64,000 bases of DNA from Paenibacillus eucommiae (lineage in GTDB: Bacteria; Bacillota; Bacilli; Paenibacillales; NBRC-103111), in contig NZ_JAGGLB010000020.1 of NCBI RefSeq assembly GCF_017874215.1, forward strand, positions 62,001 to 126,000, written 5' to 3'. Position numbers and translations under genes: made by a program. This document shows, piece after piece, positions 17,562 to 25,728 of this stretch. The notes beneath the pieces were generated by a model that was not told where the DNA came from, searched no databases, and saw only the letters and a list, made by a program, of their open reading frames with translations. Each line of letters starts with the position of its first letter. Positions within the stretch are counted from its first letter, which is position 1.

Positions 17562-18461
17562 TTATTCTTTGACAGCGCCGATCATAACGCCCTTAATAAA
17601 GTACTTCTGAAGGAACGGATACAGCATAACGATCGGCAGCGTGGCGACAATGATGGTGGCCGCTTTGACAGATTCGGGCGTTACAGTCACCTGCTGGGAG
17701 GCTCCCCCGCCACCGGAGGTCATTGCTCTTAAAACCATCATTTCATTGATGAGCTCAGCTTCTTTAACCACTTTGTACATAACATACTGCAAGGTGAATA
17801 AATCTTTCTTCGTTATAAAATAAAGCGACGTGGTCCAGTCATTCCAGTGAGCCACAGCCAGCCACAACATCACCGTCGCCATAACCGGCATTGAAAGCGG
17901 AATCATGATGCGGAACAAAATTTGAAATTCATTCGCCCCGTCGATGACGGCAGACTCTTCAAGACTTGGCGGTAAGGACTGCAGATAGGTGCGAATAATG
18001 ATCATATAGAAGAAAACAAAAGCCATCGGAAGCACATATACCATAAAATGATTCATCAAATGCAAGTTTTTATAAAGGATATACGTCGGGATAAGGCCGC
18101 CTGAGATAAAGGTCGGAATAATCAAGAAGAAAATGAAAAAATTTCTTCCCGGCAAATTTCTCTTTGAAATCGCATAGGCAGCGCCAGTAATGAGCACTAA
18201 ACCCAGAATCGTACCTGCCACTACTCTCAACAGGGAAACGAGGAGTGAAGTGACAAAGCCTGCATTCGTAAAAACGGTTACATAGTTCTCCCAGGTAAAA
18301 TCCCTCGGATATATCGTAATGCCCCCAAAAATCGTGTCCTGACCATCATTAAGAGAAACGGCCAGCTGATTTAAATAAGGGTACAAAGTGACCACACATA
18401 AAAACAGCATAAATAGGATATTAACAACGTTAAATAGTCGCTCGCTCTTGTTTCTAATCAT
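17562..18461 (-). CDS. Carbohydrate ABC transporter permease (LplC/YtcP-type)
   Basis: The 299-residue integral membrane protein has six predicted segments. It carries the permease signature EESAVIDGANEFQILFRIMIPLSMP, the EAA-like loop that docks the ATPase. The C-terminus YPFLQKYFIKGVMIGAVKE is characteristic of the LplC branch. It lies 11 bp after the partner permease. No ATP-binding subunit is encoded nearby, as is usual for this class, which borrows a shared MsmX-like ATPase. Confidence 0.92.
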   Translation of the reverse strand: MIRNKSERLFNVVNILFMLFLCVVTLYPYLNQLAVSLNDGQDTIFGGITIYPRDFTWENYVTVFTNAGFVTSLLVSLLRVVAGTILGLVLITGAAYAISKRNLPGRNFFIFFLIIPTFISGGLIPTYILYKNLHLMNHFMVYVLPMAFVFFYMIIIRTYLQSLPPSLEESAVIDGANEFQILFRIMIPLSMPVMATVMLWLAVAHWNDWTTSLYFITKKDLFTLQYVMYKVVKEAELINEMMVLRAMTSGGGGASQQVTVTPESVKAATIIVATLPIVMLYPFLQKYFIKGVMIGAVKE

Positions 18462-18472
18462 AGACTTCTCCT

Positions 18473-19387
18473 TTACCAGATGCCAACATTGCTTACTTTC
18501 TTGGCTACCAAGTTCACCACATAAACAATCAGGAAAGATACAATCCCCTGTGCCAAACCAAAGGCCGTCGCCAGTGAATAATTGCCCTGCTGCACGCCAA
18601 GCTTATAAACAACGGTATTAACAACTTGCGTCTGTTCCATCGTATACAAATTCTGAAATCCGAAAACCTGCTCAAAATTAGAAGACACCAGGCTTCCTGA
18701 CGACAGAATGAATATGATCATAACGGTCGGCCAAATGCTAGGCAATGTAATATGCAGCACCTGCTTCCATCTTCCTGCCCCATCCACAACAGCCGCCTCG
18801 TATAACTGTGAATCAATCGACGCAATGGCGGCAAGAAAGATGACCGAAGACCATCCAATATTTTTCCATAAATGCGAGCCAAACAAAATGCCCAAAAAGT
18901 TGTCCGGATCCATCAGAATATTCGTCCGCTCCACTTGCTCTCCGAAAATCAACACCTTCAGATCATTAAATGGCCCCGCCATCTCAAAAAAGGCATAAAA
19001 CAAGGCAACAACCGATATCCAGGATAAAAAATACGGGAGATAACTGATCGTTTGAACCGCTCTTTTGAAAAACACGCCTCTCAGCTCGTTAAACAAAAGG
19101 GCAAGAATAATCGGACAAGGGAATCCCAGAAAAAGAATAACTGAGTTGTACAGCAGGGTGTTCCAAATCGCTTTCAAGAATACTGGATCTGTGAAAATGG
19201 TTACAAAATGCTTCAGCCCTACAAACTCACTTCCGAAAAAGCCCTTAAAAATGTTAAAATCCTGAAATGACATGATGATCCCGAGCATGGGCACGTAGCA
19301 AAATACGAGTGTCCAGATTAATGCCCCGGAAAGAAGTACATATAAAAACTTGTACCGATTCATTTTTTGAATGAGCTCCATCCACAC
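18473..19387 (-). CDS. Carbohydrate ABC transporter permease (LplB/YteP-type)
   Basis: The 304-residue inner-membrane protein has a first membrane segment at about 13-35. The EAA-like loop is EAAVVDGAGRWKQVLHITLPSIWP, and the C-terminus ends AKKVSNVGIW, as in LplB-type permeases. It is the first gene of the transporter unit, after a 140-bp gap behind the histidine-kinase gene. That gap contains a TATAAT hexamer on the minus strand at 19426-19431. Its expression is therefore probably controlled separately by the adjacent two-component pair. Confidence 0.92.
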   Translation of the reverse strand: MWMELIQKMNRYKFLYVLLSGALIWTLVFCYVPMLGIIMSFQDFNIFKGFFGSEFVGLKHFVTIFTDPVFLKAIWNTLLYNSVILFLGFPCPIILALLFNELRGVFFKRAVQTISYLPYFLSWISVVALFYAFFEMAGPFNDLKVLIFGEQVERTNILMDPDNFLGILFGSHLWKNIGWSSVIFLAAIASIDSQLYEAAVVDGAGRWKQVLHITLPSIWPTVMIIFILSSGSLVSSNFEQVFGFQNLYTMEQTQVVNTVVYKLGVQQGNYSLATAFGLAQGIVSFLIVYVVNLVAKKVSNVGIW

Positions 19388-19507
19388 ACCCTCTTTAGTT
19401 GATTTCTTTCTTAGTTTGTACTCTCATTATAAAAAAGCAAAGACGGAATAACGAGCCTACAATCTGATGAAAAATATCAATATGTGATGAATCTGCATTC
19501 AAATAGT

Positions 19508-19540
19508 TTATTCAAGATTTATTCAGGGCTTATTCAGGAC
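19508..19540 (-). promoter_or_regulatory. Three 11-bp direct repeats ahead of the transporter operon
   Basis: TTATTCA recurs three times at exact 11-bp spacing (TTATTCAAGAT, TTATTCAGGGC, TTATTCAGGAC). One unit overlaps the kinase stop codon at 19530. The repeats lie about 120-150 bp upstream of the permease start and about 80 bp upstream of the candidate TATAAT at 19426-19431. Helical phasing is what an AraC-type response regulator would use, so this could be its binding site. A chance tandem duplication around the stop codon is the alternative. Confidence 0.3.
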
Positions 19541-21236
19541 TTATGGAAGATTGCATCCTTTCCTTCAATTGCTGCTCTGACAACCCCTCGATTCGGACAA
19601 TCACTTTAGTCCCGCTGCCAACCTCACTTTCGATGTGGAGCCCATAGTTATGGCCATAATAGGCCTGGATTCTCTTCATCACATTTCTGACCCCATATCC
19701 CCCGTAGCCTGATGTAAAGTTGAAGTTCATAATTTGGGCGATCGTTTCCGGCTCCATCCCGCGTCCATTGTCGCTGACCTCAAACACGATATCCGCTTGC
19801 TCCCTATACCCCTTGATGATGACTCGGGCACCTTCCCCTTGGCCATTCAGTCCATGCAACACTGAGTTCTCTACAATCGGCTGAAGCAGATGCTTCAACG
19901 TATAGCAGTCCATAATCCCTTCATCCACTTCAATTTGCAGCTCATAGCTTGCGGAATGAGCAAATCTGTTTATTTGGACGTATTCATGAATCATATCCAG
20001 CTCGGACGCTATACTGATAATATTGTTCCCCTTGCTCAAGGCTGTCCTGTAATACTTGGTCATCGCATCTATAAGCTCCACCGTTTTGCGGTCTTTGTTC
20101 CACAAGGCGGTCCACTTGATTACGGATAAGGAATTGTACAGCAGGTGCGGGTTAATTCTCGCTTGCAGCAGCTCAATTTCCATGGCGCTGTTTGCAAGCT
20201 TCACACTGACCATTTCCTTGTACATTTCATTCATTCTGCTTATCAGTTCTTTAAACTTCAGCTTAAGAATGGACACCTCGTCGCTGCCCTTGATTTGAAT
20301 CAGGTCATCATGCAATAGCATGTTGTCGTTTCGCTTGATCTTGTTAATGAAGCTCTCCATATTGCCCGTAATTTTCTGAGCTGTGATTTTCGAGGCAAGG
20401 AGCATCAAAGCAATATAGATCAGGAAAAAGAACGATACTACAGCAAAAGTGATCAGATTTTTCAAATGCACGACTTTCTTGGGGGTGGCCGCAGTGATCG
20501 TATGCCCGCTTTTCACCGTGCCGCTCACCATGATATAAGCCTTCGGCGTAACCTCGCTAATGTCAGTAATACTTCTGTTCGTCAGGTTAACCATATACAG
20601 CAGGCTTCCCTTCTCATTGTACGAATACATGAATCCATTCTCTGGAACTCCTACGGTGTCCATTTTAGTTTCCAGCGCATTATAGGGGATATTGACCTCC
20701 AGTATGCCAACAGACTGATGAATATTTACAATATTCCGGTAAAAAGTAATGTACTTCAGGCCATTTTTCAATGTCGCTTCCGGCTCCCATACAATTTCTG
20801 TAGGTTGTGCCTTCATGGCCCTGCGAGCACTTTCATTGCCCTCCATACTATCCATCCCTTCAACAAACTTGCCGGCAAACAGCGTTTCATTGTAAGCATG
20901 AATGATGTATGGGCTTTTTACATTGTCTGTATAGGCTTCTCCGATCATTGCATTAATGTTATCCATAAAATACACCATCTGCTCCAGATCATTCGAATAA
21001 TCCTTTTGGATATGGTGGATCAGATACTGATTCGTGATAATGTAGCTGCTTTTATCGATATACTTGACGAGCGTTTCGTTGATCGAATCGATAGTCCCGT
21101 TCAATTTATCCGTAATCTCGTCGCGAACATCTTTCGTATTTTTTTGATACATAAAGATACAGATGAAAGTGGCGATGATCAGCAAAGGAATCGTGGTGAA
21201 CAGAATTAAATGGCGGAAAATTTTATTTTTTATCAT
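19530..21236 (-). CDS. Sensor histidine kinase (YesM-type)
   Basis: The 568-residue membrane kinase has a first membrane segment at about residues 6-28 and an extracellular sensor domain of about 240 residues. A second membrane segment lies near 265-285, followed by a HAMP region, a His_kinase domain (LLQARINPHLLYNSLSVIKW, phosphoacceptor His in NPH) and an HATPase domain (VENSVLHGLNGQG and DNGRGMEP). The start at 21236 is preferred over 21335: CAGGGA precedes it, and the ATG overlaps the response-regulator stop by 14 bp, which indicates translational coupling. It probably senses a sugar at the surface and signals to the adjacent regulator to control the ABC/SLH genes. Confidence 0.9.
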   Translation of the reverse strand: MIKNKIFRHLILFTTIPLLIIATFICIFMYQKNTKDVRDEITDKLNGTIDSINETLVKYIDKSSYIITNQYLIHHIQKDYSNDLEQMVYFMDNINAMIGEAYTDNVKSPYIIHAYNETLFAGKFVEGMDSMEGNESARRAMKAQPTEIVWEPEATLKNGLKYITFYRNIVNIHQSVGILEVNIPYNALETKMDTVGVPENGFMYSYNEKGSLLYMVNLTNRSITDISEVTPKAYIMVSGTVKSGHTITAATPKKVVHLKNLITFAVVSFFFLIYIALMLLASKITAQKITGNMESFINKIKRNDNMLLHDDLIQIKGSDEVSILKLKFKELISRMNEMYKEMVSVKLANSAMEIELLQARINPHLLYNSLSVIKWTALWNKDRKTVELIDAMTKYYRTALSKGNNIISIASELDMIHEYVQINRFAHSASYELQIEVDEGIMDCYTLKHLLQPIVENSVLHGLNGQGEGARVIIKGYREQADIVFEVSDNGRGMEPETIAQIMNFNFTSGYGGYGVRNVMKRIQAYYGHNYGLHIESEVGSGTKVIVRIEGLSEQQLKERMQSSISPE

Positions 21237-22845
21237 ATTTGTCCCTGAATTGTTTCGGCGTGACTCCCGTGTATTCTTTGAAAACGGAAGTAAAATAAGA
21301 GGTCGTTTTATACCCGGTCTTTTCAGCGATTTCATAAATTTTCATATAAGGATCCATCAGCAGCCTTTTGGCGGCTTCCATTCTTTTCATCATTAAATAA
21401 TCGAAAATCGTCTGCCCGGTTTGCTGCTTGAAAATAAAATTAGCATGACTGGCACTAATATAAAGCGAGGCCACGATTTGGCCCACATTTTCGATTTCGG
21501 CATAGGTTTCATCTATAATGGACTTAATGTCCTCAATGACTTTGCCGTACCGCCCACTTTCCCCTTTATGTACAAAGGAACGGACGGTCTCAATGATGCT
21601 CACCAGCCACTGCTTGATGTCCTCAATCGTTTCAAACCGCTGCAGCTTGTCCCAGACAACGAGATCATTGCCATAAATAGAGCTGTAGCTCTCCTGCCTT
21701 TCCAGCAATATCATATGCATGATTTGGATAATCGAATAGGTCAGGCTCTTGATATACGTTTCTGGATATCGAATGTCAGCATGGTAGCAATGGTTGATAA
21801 AATGTACAATATCCTCTTCGCTGCCTCTTTCCAGGAGGCCTTCAATCTTCTGCTTAATCTCCAGCATGTTATACTGGAAATCCGCTTCCGGAGCTCTTGC
21901 TTCCGAGGCCAGGATAATCCGGTTCCCGCTGCTGTAAAACTTCGATTTAACCGCATATTGCGCCGCTTCATATAGCTTGGGCAGTTCCCCGAGCCGGCCG
22001 GAAACATCGCTGATCCCGATCGTAACCTGCATGCCGATACTGCTGTTCACCTTTTCCTTGCACCTGTTTGCCGCTTCAACAATTCCGTTCAGCCCTTCCT
22101 CGCTCTCCCGTTCTTTCGCTAGAAGGATGATGGCAGCACTGCTGTAAGACTGGCTCGTTATATAGCCGGGAAGCTCATTCAGGATCGTTTCTTCGATACA
22201 CTTCTGTACACTGTAGATCAGTAAGTGCCGCTCCTCGGTCGTAATGTCCACATAAAGCGTTTCGTAATTATCTATTTGCAGAAAAAGAACGGAGTAGCCT
22301 TCAAACGGAAATGGCATGCCCAAATACTGCATCCGCTCCCGGATCTCGCCCTCACTCTCGAATTTTCCGGACAAAAGATCCCGGATCAGCTGCTCCTGAA
22401 GCACCGGCATGCTCTCTTGAATCCTTTTGCGCAAATTTTGATCACTCTGTTCCTTTTCCAATTCAAGCTCCCTTAGCTGCTTAACCTTGTATAGCGAATC
22501 CGTCAGCTCACTTAAATCAATCGGCTTCAAGATGTATCCATACACCTCCAGATTAATCGCGCCTTTCAAGTAATCGAAATCATCAAAGCAGCTCATGAAA
22601 ATAAACTTCGTATCCGGCAGCTCCTCTTTAATGTGCTGCGTCATCTTCAATCCATCCATCACAGGCATAGCCACATCGGTCAAAATAAAGTCAGGCCGCA
22701 ATTGCACAGCTTGCTTATAACCATCCGCACCATCCACTGCAAGCCCCACCACTTCAATACCGAGTTGGTCCCATTCAATTAAGCCATGAATGCCAATCCG
22801 GTCCGAGTAATTATCATCCACTATAAGAATCGAGAACATTCGCAC
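21223..22845 (-). CDS. Response regulator with AraC output domain (YesN-type)
   Basis: The 540-residue protein has an N-terminal receiver domain (1-120) with acidic DD near residue 10, phosphoacceptor Asp in DFILTDVAMPVMDG (about 55), and Lys in YGYILKPID. A long middle domain follows. The C-terminal AraC helix-turn-helix pair covers about 435-535 (IVASLYISASHANFIFKQQTG and IYEIAEKTGYKTTSYFTSVFKEYTG). It forms a two-component system with the kinase downstream and presumably activates the permease, binding-protein and SLH genes. A CcpA-like site lies about 50 bp upstream. Confidence 0.92.
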   Translation of the reverse strand: MRMFSILIVDDNYSDRIGIHGLIEWDQLGIEVVGLAVDGADGYKQAVQLRPDFILTDVAMPVMDGLKMTQHIKEELPDTKFIFMSCFDDFDYLKGAINLEVYGYILKPIDLSELTDSLYKVKQLRELELEKEQSDQNLRKRIQESMPVLQEQLIRDLLSGKFESEGEIRERMQYLGMPFPFEGYSVLFLQIDNYETLYVDITTEERHLLIYSVQKCIEETILNELPGYITSQSYSSAAIILLAKERESEEGLNGIVEAANRCKEKVNSSIGMQVTIGISDVSGRLGELPKLYEAAQYAVKSKFYSSGNRIILASEARAPEADFQYNMLEIKQKIEGLLERGSEEDIVHFINHCYHADIRYPETYIKSLTYSIIQIMHMILLERQESYSSIYGNDLVVWDKLQRFETIEDIKQWLVSIIETVRSFVHKGESGRYGKVIEDIKSIIDETYAEIENVGQIVASLYISASHANFIFKQQTGQTIFDYLMMKRMEAAKRLLMDPYMKIYEIAEKTGYKTTSYFTSVFKEYTGVTPKQFRDKYDKK

Positions 22846-22894
22846 CCCTCCATTGGAAGCATTTTACTCCATCATACTCTATACACATTAAGAT

Positions 22895-22908
22895 TTGTAG
22901 CGTTTACA
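22895..22908 (-). promoter_or_regulatory. Possible CcpA (cre-like) site upstream of the two-component operon
   Basis: On the minus strand TGTAAACGCTACAA lies about 50 bp before the response-regulator start. It resembles the cre consensus TGWAANCGNTNWCA but lacks one base in the right half. Carbon-catabolite control would fit a sugar-uptake operon, but the match is imperfect. Confidence 0.35.
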
Positions 22909-22910
22909 TA

Positions 22911-23484
22911 AGAAAAAATGCCTTGTTACTTCCTTTGAGGTGCACACTGGAAACTTGGGAGCGTTACGTGAGGGAATGGCTGTGGGCTCCAGCCGCTGTT
23001 AAAGATTTGTTCCCTTGAATGGAATGGATGAGGGGGGTGGAACAAATCTTTAAATGCGGACGCTTCCGCTCTTCCGCCCACAGCCATTCCCTCTCAGCTA
23101 CAATCGCACGAACACCGAGCTCACACCAGACTCAAAAGCAAGTTAAAACCAGGCACACACTAAGTTCAAACGGACGGCCAGCAAGGCTTTTTATCTTGGT
23201 TAGAAGAGATGCCCAAGCTGTCGCAGGCGCTGGAGATAAGGAGCCTGCGCAGTTGAGGAGGACCTGATGCTTTAACGCTAAAAAACATCGTGAAGCACAC
23301 CTCATACGGACCCATAGAGGTTGCTTTCTGAGGGAAGGGGATAGTGGCGATAGGAGAATCTGCGCTTCCTTTCTGATCCCCTAGATGATTGAACAGTCAC
23401 ACCGTTTACTTCTTTACTATAAAGCTGCACCATGCGAATAAATTTTTTCCCTCCAGCATCCCCAAAACTTATACTTTTAATAAT
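22911..23484 (+). repeat. Composite palindromic repeat, copy B (hairpin block mostly deleted)
   Basis: The copy starts AGAAAAAATGCCTTG. The outer arms at 22970-22987 and 23076-23093 are a perfect 18-bp pair whose sequence (GGGAATGGCTGTGGG) differs from copy A. The inner arms TTAAAGATTTGTTCC/GGAACAAATCTTTAA are identical to copy A. Only one degraded hairpin remains (about 23,270-23,293). Module 3 (GATAGTGGCGATAGG, then ATAAAGCTGCACCAT, then AAAACTTATACTTTTAATA) runs to about 23,484. The next copy starts seven bases later. Confidence 0.8.
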
Positions 23485-23565
23485 TCCATAAGAAAAAATG
23501 CCTTGTGGCTTCCTTTGAGGAGCGTGTTTCTGGCGTTGGTGCATTACGGAGGAAAGGGATGTGGG

Positions 23566-23885
23566 CCAATGTTGTCAGGTTAACGAGGGGCAGCGGACGC
23601 GAATGGGAAGCCAGTAACTGTAACGGACACCAGCGCTCCTTAGCGCACCACAAAAGCCCAGCTGGAATTCTAACGGACATTAGCGCCTCTTACAGCCCTA
23701 ACGGAGCGTATTTTCCCCTTGTTGAGCGGGTTAAGAGTCGCTGATGTCCGTTAGGATGGGCGACGGATGAAAAAAACGCGTCTAAGGTGCAAAATTGTCC
23801 GTTAGAAATCCGTCCGCTCTCCGCGTGCCGTTGCTCGGGTTGCTCGGCGTATCGCCTGCGAAGTTGCTTAACCTATCAACATTGG
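23566..23885 (-). mobile_element. MITE-like element with terminal inverted repeats, copy 2 (inverted)
   Basis: The ends CCAATGTTGTCAGGTTAA (23566-23583) and TTAACCTATCAACATTGG (23868-23885) are inverted repeats. The body matches the copy at 3544-3872 when reverse-complemented, including the GGCGATACGC segment and the TAACGGACA motifs. It sits inside the left palindrome arm of repeat copy C. TGTGGG appears on both sides of the insertion, a possible target duplication although three extra bases intervene on the right. Confidence 0.65.
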
Positions 23886-24392
23886 GGCTGTGGGCTCAAG
23901 CCGCTGTTAAAGATTTGTTCCCTTGAATGGAAGGGATAAGGAGGTTGGAACAAATAAATATTAAAGGCGGACGCTACCGCTCTTCCACCCACATCCCTTC
24001 CCTCTCAGCTAAATCGCATGAACACCGAGTTCACGCTAGGCTCAGACTAAGCTCAAACCAAGCTCAAACGGACGGCCAGTAAGGTTTTTCTCTTGACTGG
24101 ATGAGATTCCTAGCGGGCGCGGGCGCTGGGAATGACGAGCGCACGCAGCTGAGAAGGAGCTGCTGCTTTAACGATGTTTTTTCATCGTTAAAAGCACCAG
24201 GCCGGCCCCACAACCCTACTTTAACAATGAAAAACATCGTTAAAATGGCTTTTCACCACCCAGTGAGGCCATCTCTCCTCTTTTAACGATGAAAATCATC
24301 GTTAACGTGACGGATTGACCTGGAACACTTAATTTAACGATGAAAAACATCTTTAAGTGAAAGCACACGTTCCATTCCGGGAAGGTGGGCTG

Positions 24393-24530
24393 CTTATCAG
24401 TTGCTTAATGATGCTTACTATTGCTCACTGATACTTACTATTGATTACTTTTGATTGCTATTGCTTTCTGCTGATTACTATTGCCTACTACTGCTTAATG
24501 CTACTTAATTCTGCCTACTATCGCTCATCC
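24393..24530. repeat. Degenerate low-complexity tandem repeat
   Basis: Short units such as CTTACTATTG, ATTACTATTG and CTTAATGCTA repeat imperfectly over about 140 bp, between the last hairpin of repeat copy C and its third module. Other copies lack this stretch, so it is a local expansion. No reading frame of interest covers it. Confidence 0.55.
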
Positions 24531-24746
24531 TCCCACATCCCCTCCCTATCAGTCTCAGCTTCAAAAATGCTGAACATGAAATGCCACGCTCGAACTATCA
24601 GCAGAGGCTGCTTTTCTGAGGGAAAGGGATAGTGGCGATAGGAAAAAACTGCGCTTCCTTACTGACTCCCCTTGGAGTATGAATTATACTCTAAGCCACT
24701 TTATCACTGCAAAGCTGCACTGTGAAATTGAAATTATTTTGTTCAT

Positions 24747-24776
24747 AAAAAAAAGACCGGCCCATAGGAGCTGGTC
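24747..24776 (-). terminator. Probable terminator of the siderophore operon
   Basis: A 7-bp stem with one mismatch (GACCGGC/GCTGGTC) is followed on the minus strand by U8 (plus A-run 24747-24754). It lies about 200 bp beyond the nitroreductase stop. Confidence 0.5.
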
Positions 24777-24978
24777 AGAGTGCTTATCGATCAATAAATC
24801 ATGGGTTCGGAGAAGAATCAGCCGGTTGCGGACATACGTTCCGCTATTTACCCCAAATCCATGAATTTGGAGCGTTTCCAGCAGCAATAGCGGCTTTCAG
24901 GACCGCAACGTTCCCAAAAACCCTTTTGAAAGCTAAATTACGGCCTCTGATGTCCGTTACCAGGGTGCCACTTACTCA

Positions 24979-25707
24979 TTACTCAACCTCTTGCATAGAA
25001 CTGTCATGAACGATCAGGCGGTTTTCGGCTGCAGTTCGAGGTTGTGCACCAGGTATTATTTCCGGGTATCCCACATGCAGCACTCCAACGATTTTCTCCC
25101 CGGCCTCCACACCAACAGCTTCGCGAAAAGCGGGAGCGTAGATATATGTATTGGTTTTCCAGACGACACCAAGACCACGCTCCCACGCTGCCAGCTGAAA
25201 GGTTTGAATCCAGCAGCATACGGCTCCGAAATCCTCATCCCACTGCTTTTGCCTGGGATCTTCCTTCATAACAATAATGAGATGGATGGGGATCTCCATG
25301 TAATACTTCAATCGATGCTCGGCATATTTGATTTTTTCTTCTGCTGTGAAAGACCCAATCACCGCTTCAGCAAATTGAGCGCGCGCTTCACCTTTGTATT
25401 GAATGTATCTCCACGGCTCCCTGCGTCCGTGATTTGGAGCCCAGTTAGCAACGTTAAGCAGCTCCAGCACCAGTTCCTGTGAAACGGGCTCCGCCTTAAA
25501 CTGCCGGATGGTTCGCCTTGAACGAATCACTTCCGCCACCTTATACGGATGTTCAGATTTTATCAGCGTATCGTTTTCCGTCGGCTTATCGCTTGCCATC
25601 ATCTTATCGTTGCTCATCAGCCTATCACTATCCACTAGCTTATCACTGCCCATCAACCTATCGTTGCTCATCGACTTATCACTGTCCATAAGCCTATCGC
25701 TTTCCAT
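24979..25707 (-). CDS. Nitroreductase-family flavoprotein with an unusual hexapeptide-repeat N-terminus
   Basis: Residues about 56-235 form a nitroreductase fold: RSRRTIRQFKAEPVSQE (FMN-phosphate site), NWAPNHGRREPWR and a C-terminal VGVLHVGYPE. Such proteins reduce nitro compounds, quinones or flavins using NAD(P)H. The first ~54 residues are a degenerate six-residue repeat (SDRLMD, SDKSMS, NDRLMG, SDKLVD, SDRLMS, NDKMMA, ...), not normal for the family. The gene starts 21 bp after the FecCD permease stop, so it is probably co-transcribed with siderophore uptake. Reductive iron release is a possible but unproven role. A later non-ATG start, which would make the repeat untranslated, cannot be excluded. 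Confidence 0.8.
   Translation of the reverse strand: MESDRLMDSDKSMSNDRLMGSDKLVDSDRLMSNDKMMASDKPTENDTLIKSEHPYKVAEVIRSRRTIRQFKAEPVSQELVLELLNVANWAPNHGRREPWRYIQYKGEARAQFAEAVIGSFTAEEKIKYAEHRLKYYMEIPIHLIIVMKEDPRQKQWDEDFGAVCCWIQTFQLAAWERGLGVVWKTNTYIYAPAFREAVGVEAGEKIVGVLHVGYPEIIPGAQPRTAAENRLIVHDSSMQEVE
25552..25701. repeat. 18-bp tandem repeat array within the nitroreductase 5' coding region
   Basis: About eight degenerate 18-bp units (TTATCACTGTCCATAAGCC-like on the plus strand) keep the reading frame and encode the hexapeptide repeat. Unit length being a multiple of three is compatible with expansion and contraction without frameshift. Confidence 0.7.
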
Positions 25708-25728
25708 CGCTTTCCATCGCTTCCAGCT

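Larger units (their letters stand above)
23491..24740 (+). repeat. Composite palindromic repeat, copy C, in tandem with copy B and split by an inserted element
   Basis: The copy begins AGAAAAAATGCCTTGTGGCT. Its left outer arm (GGAAAGGGATGTGGG) is interrupted at 23,566 by the inverted-repeat element. It resumes at about 23,886 with CTGTGGGCTCAAGCC and the inner arms. The right outer arm CCCACATCCCTTCCCTC lies at about 23,988-24,004. Four hairpins follow at 24167-24192, 24220-24244, 24283-24305 and 24332-24356. A low-complexity stretch and module 3 (about 24,615-24,730) complete it. No gene is visible in the whole 2.1-kb gap 22,846-24,978. Confidence 0.75.

Noticed and set aside
23521-24360. 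Possible CRISPR array because of regularly spaced short repeats
   Set aside because: The spacers between hairpins are conserved from copy to copy rather than unique, only about four repeats occur per cluster, and no cas gene is present.
22846-24978. Possible insertion sequence with a transposase
   Set aside because: No reading frame in the gap resembles a transposase or shows a DDE/HUH motif; only non-coding repeats are seen.
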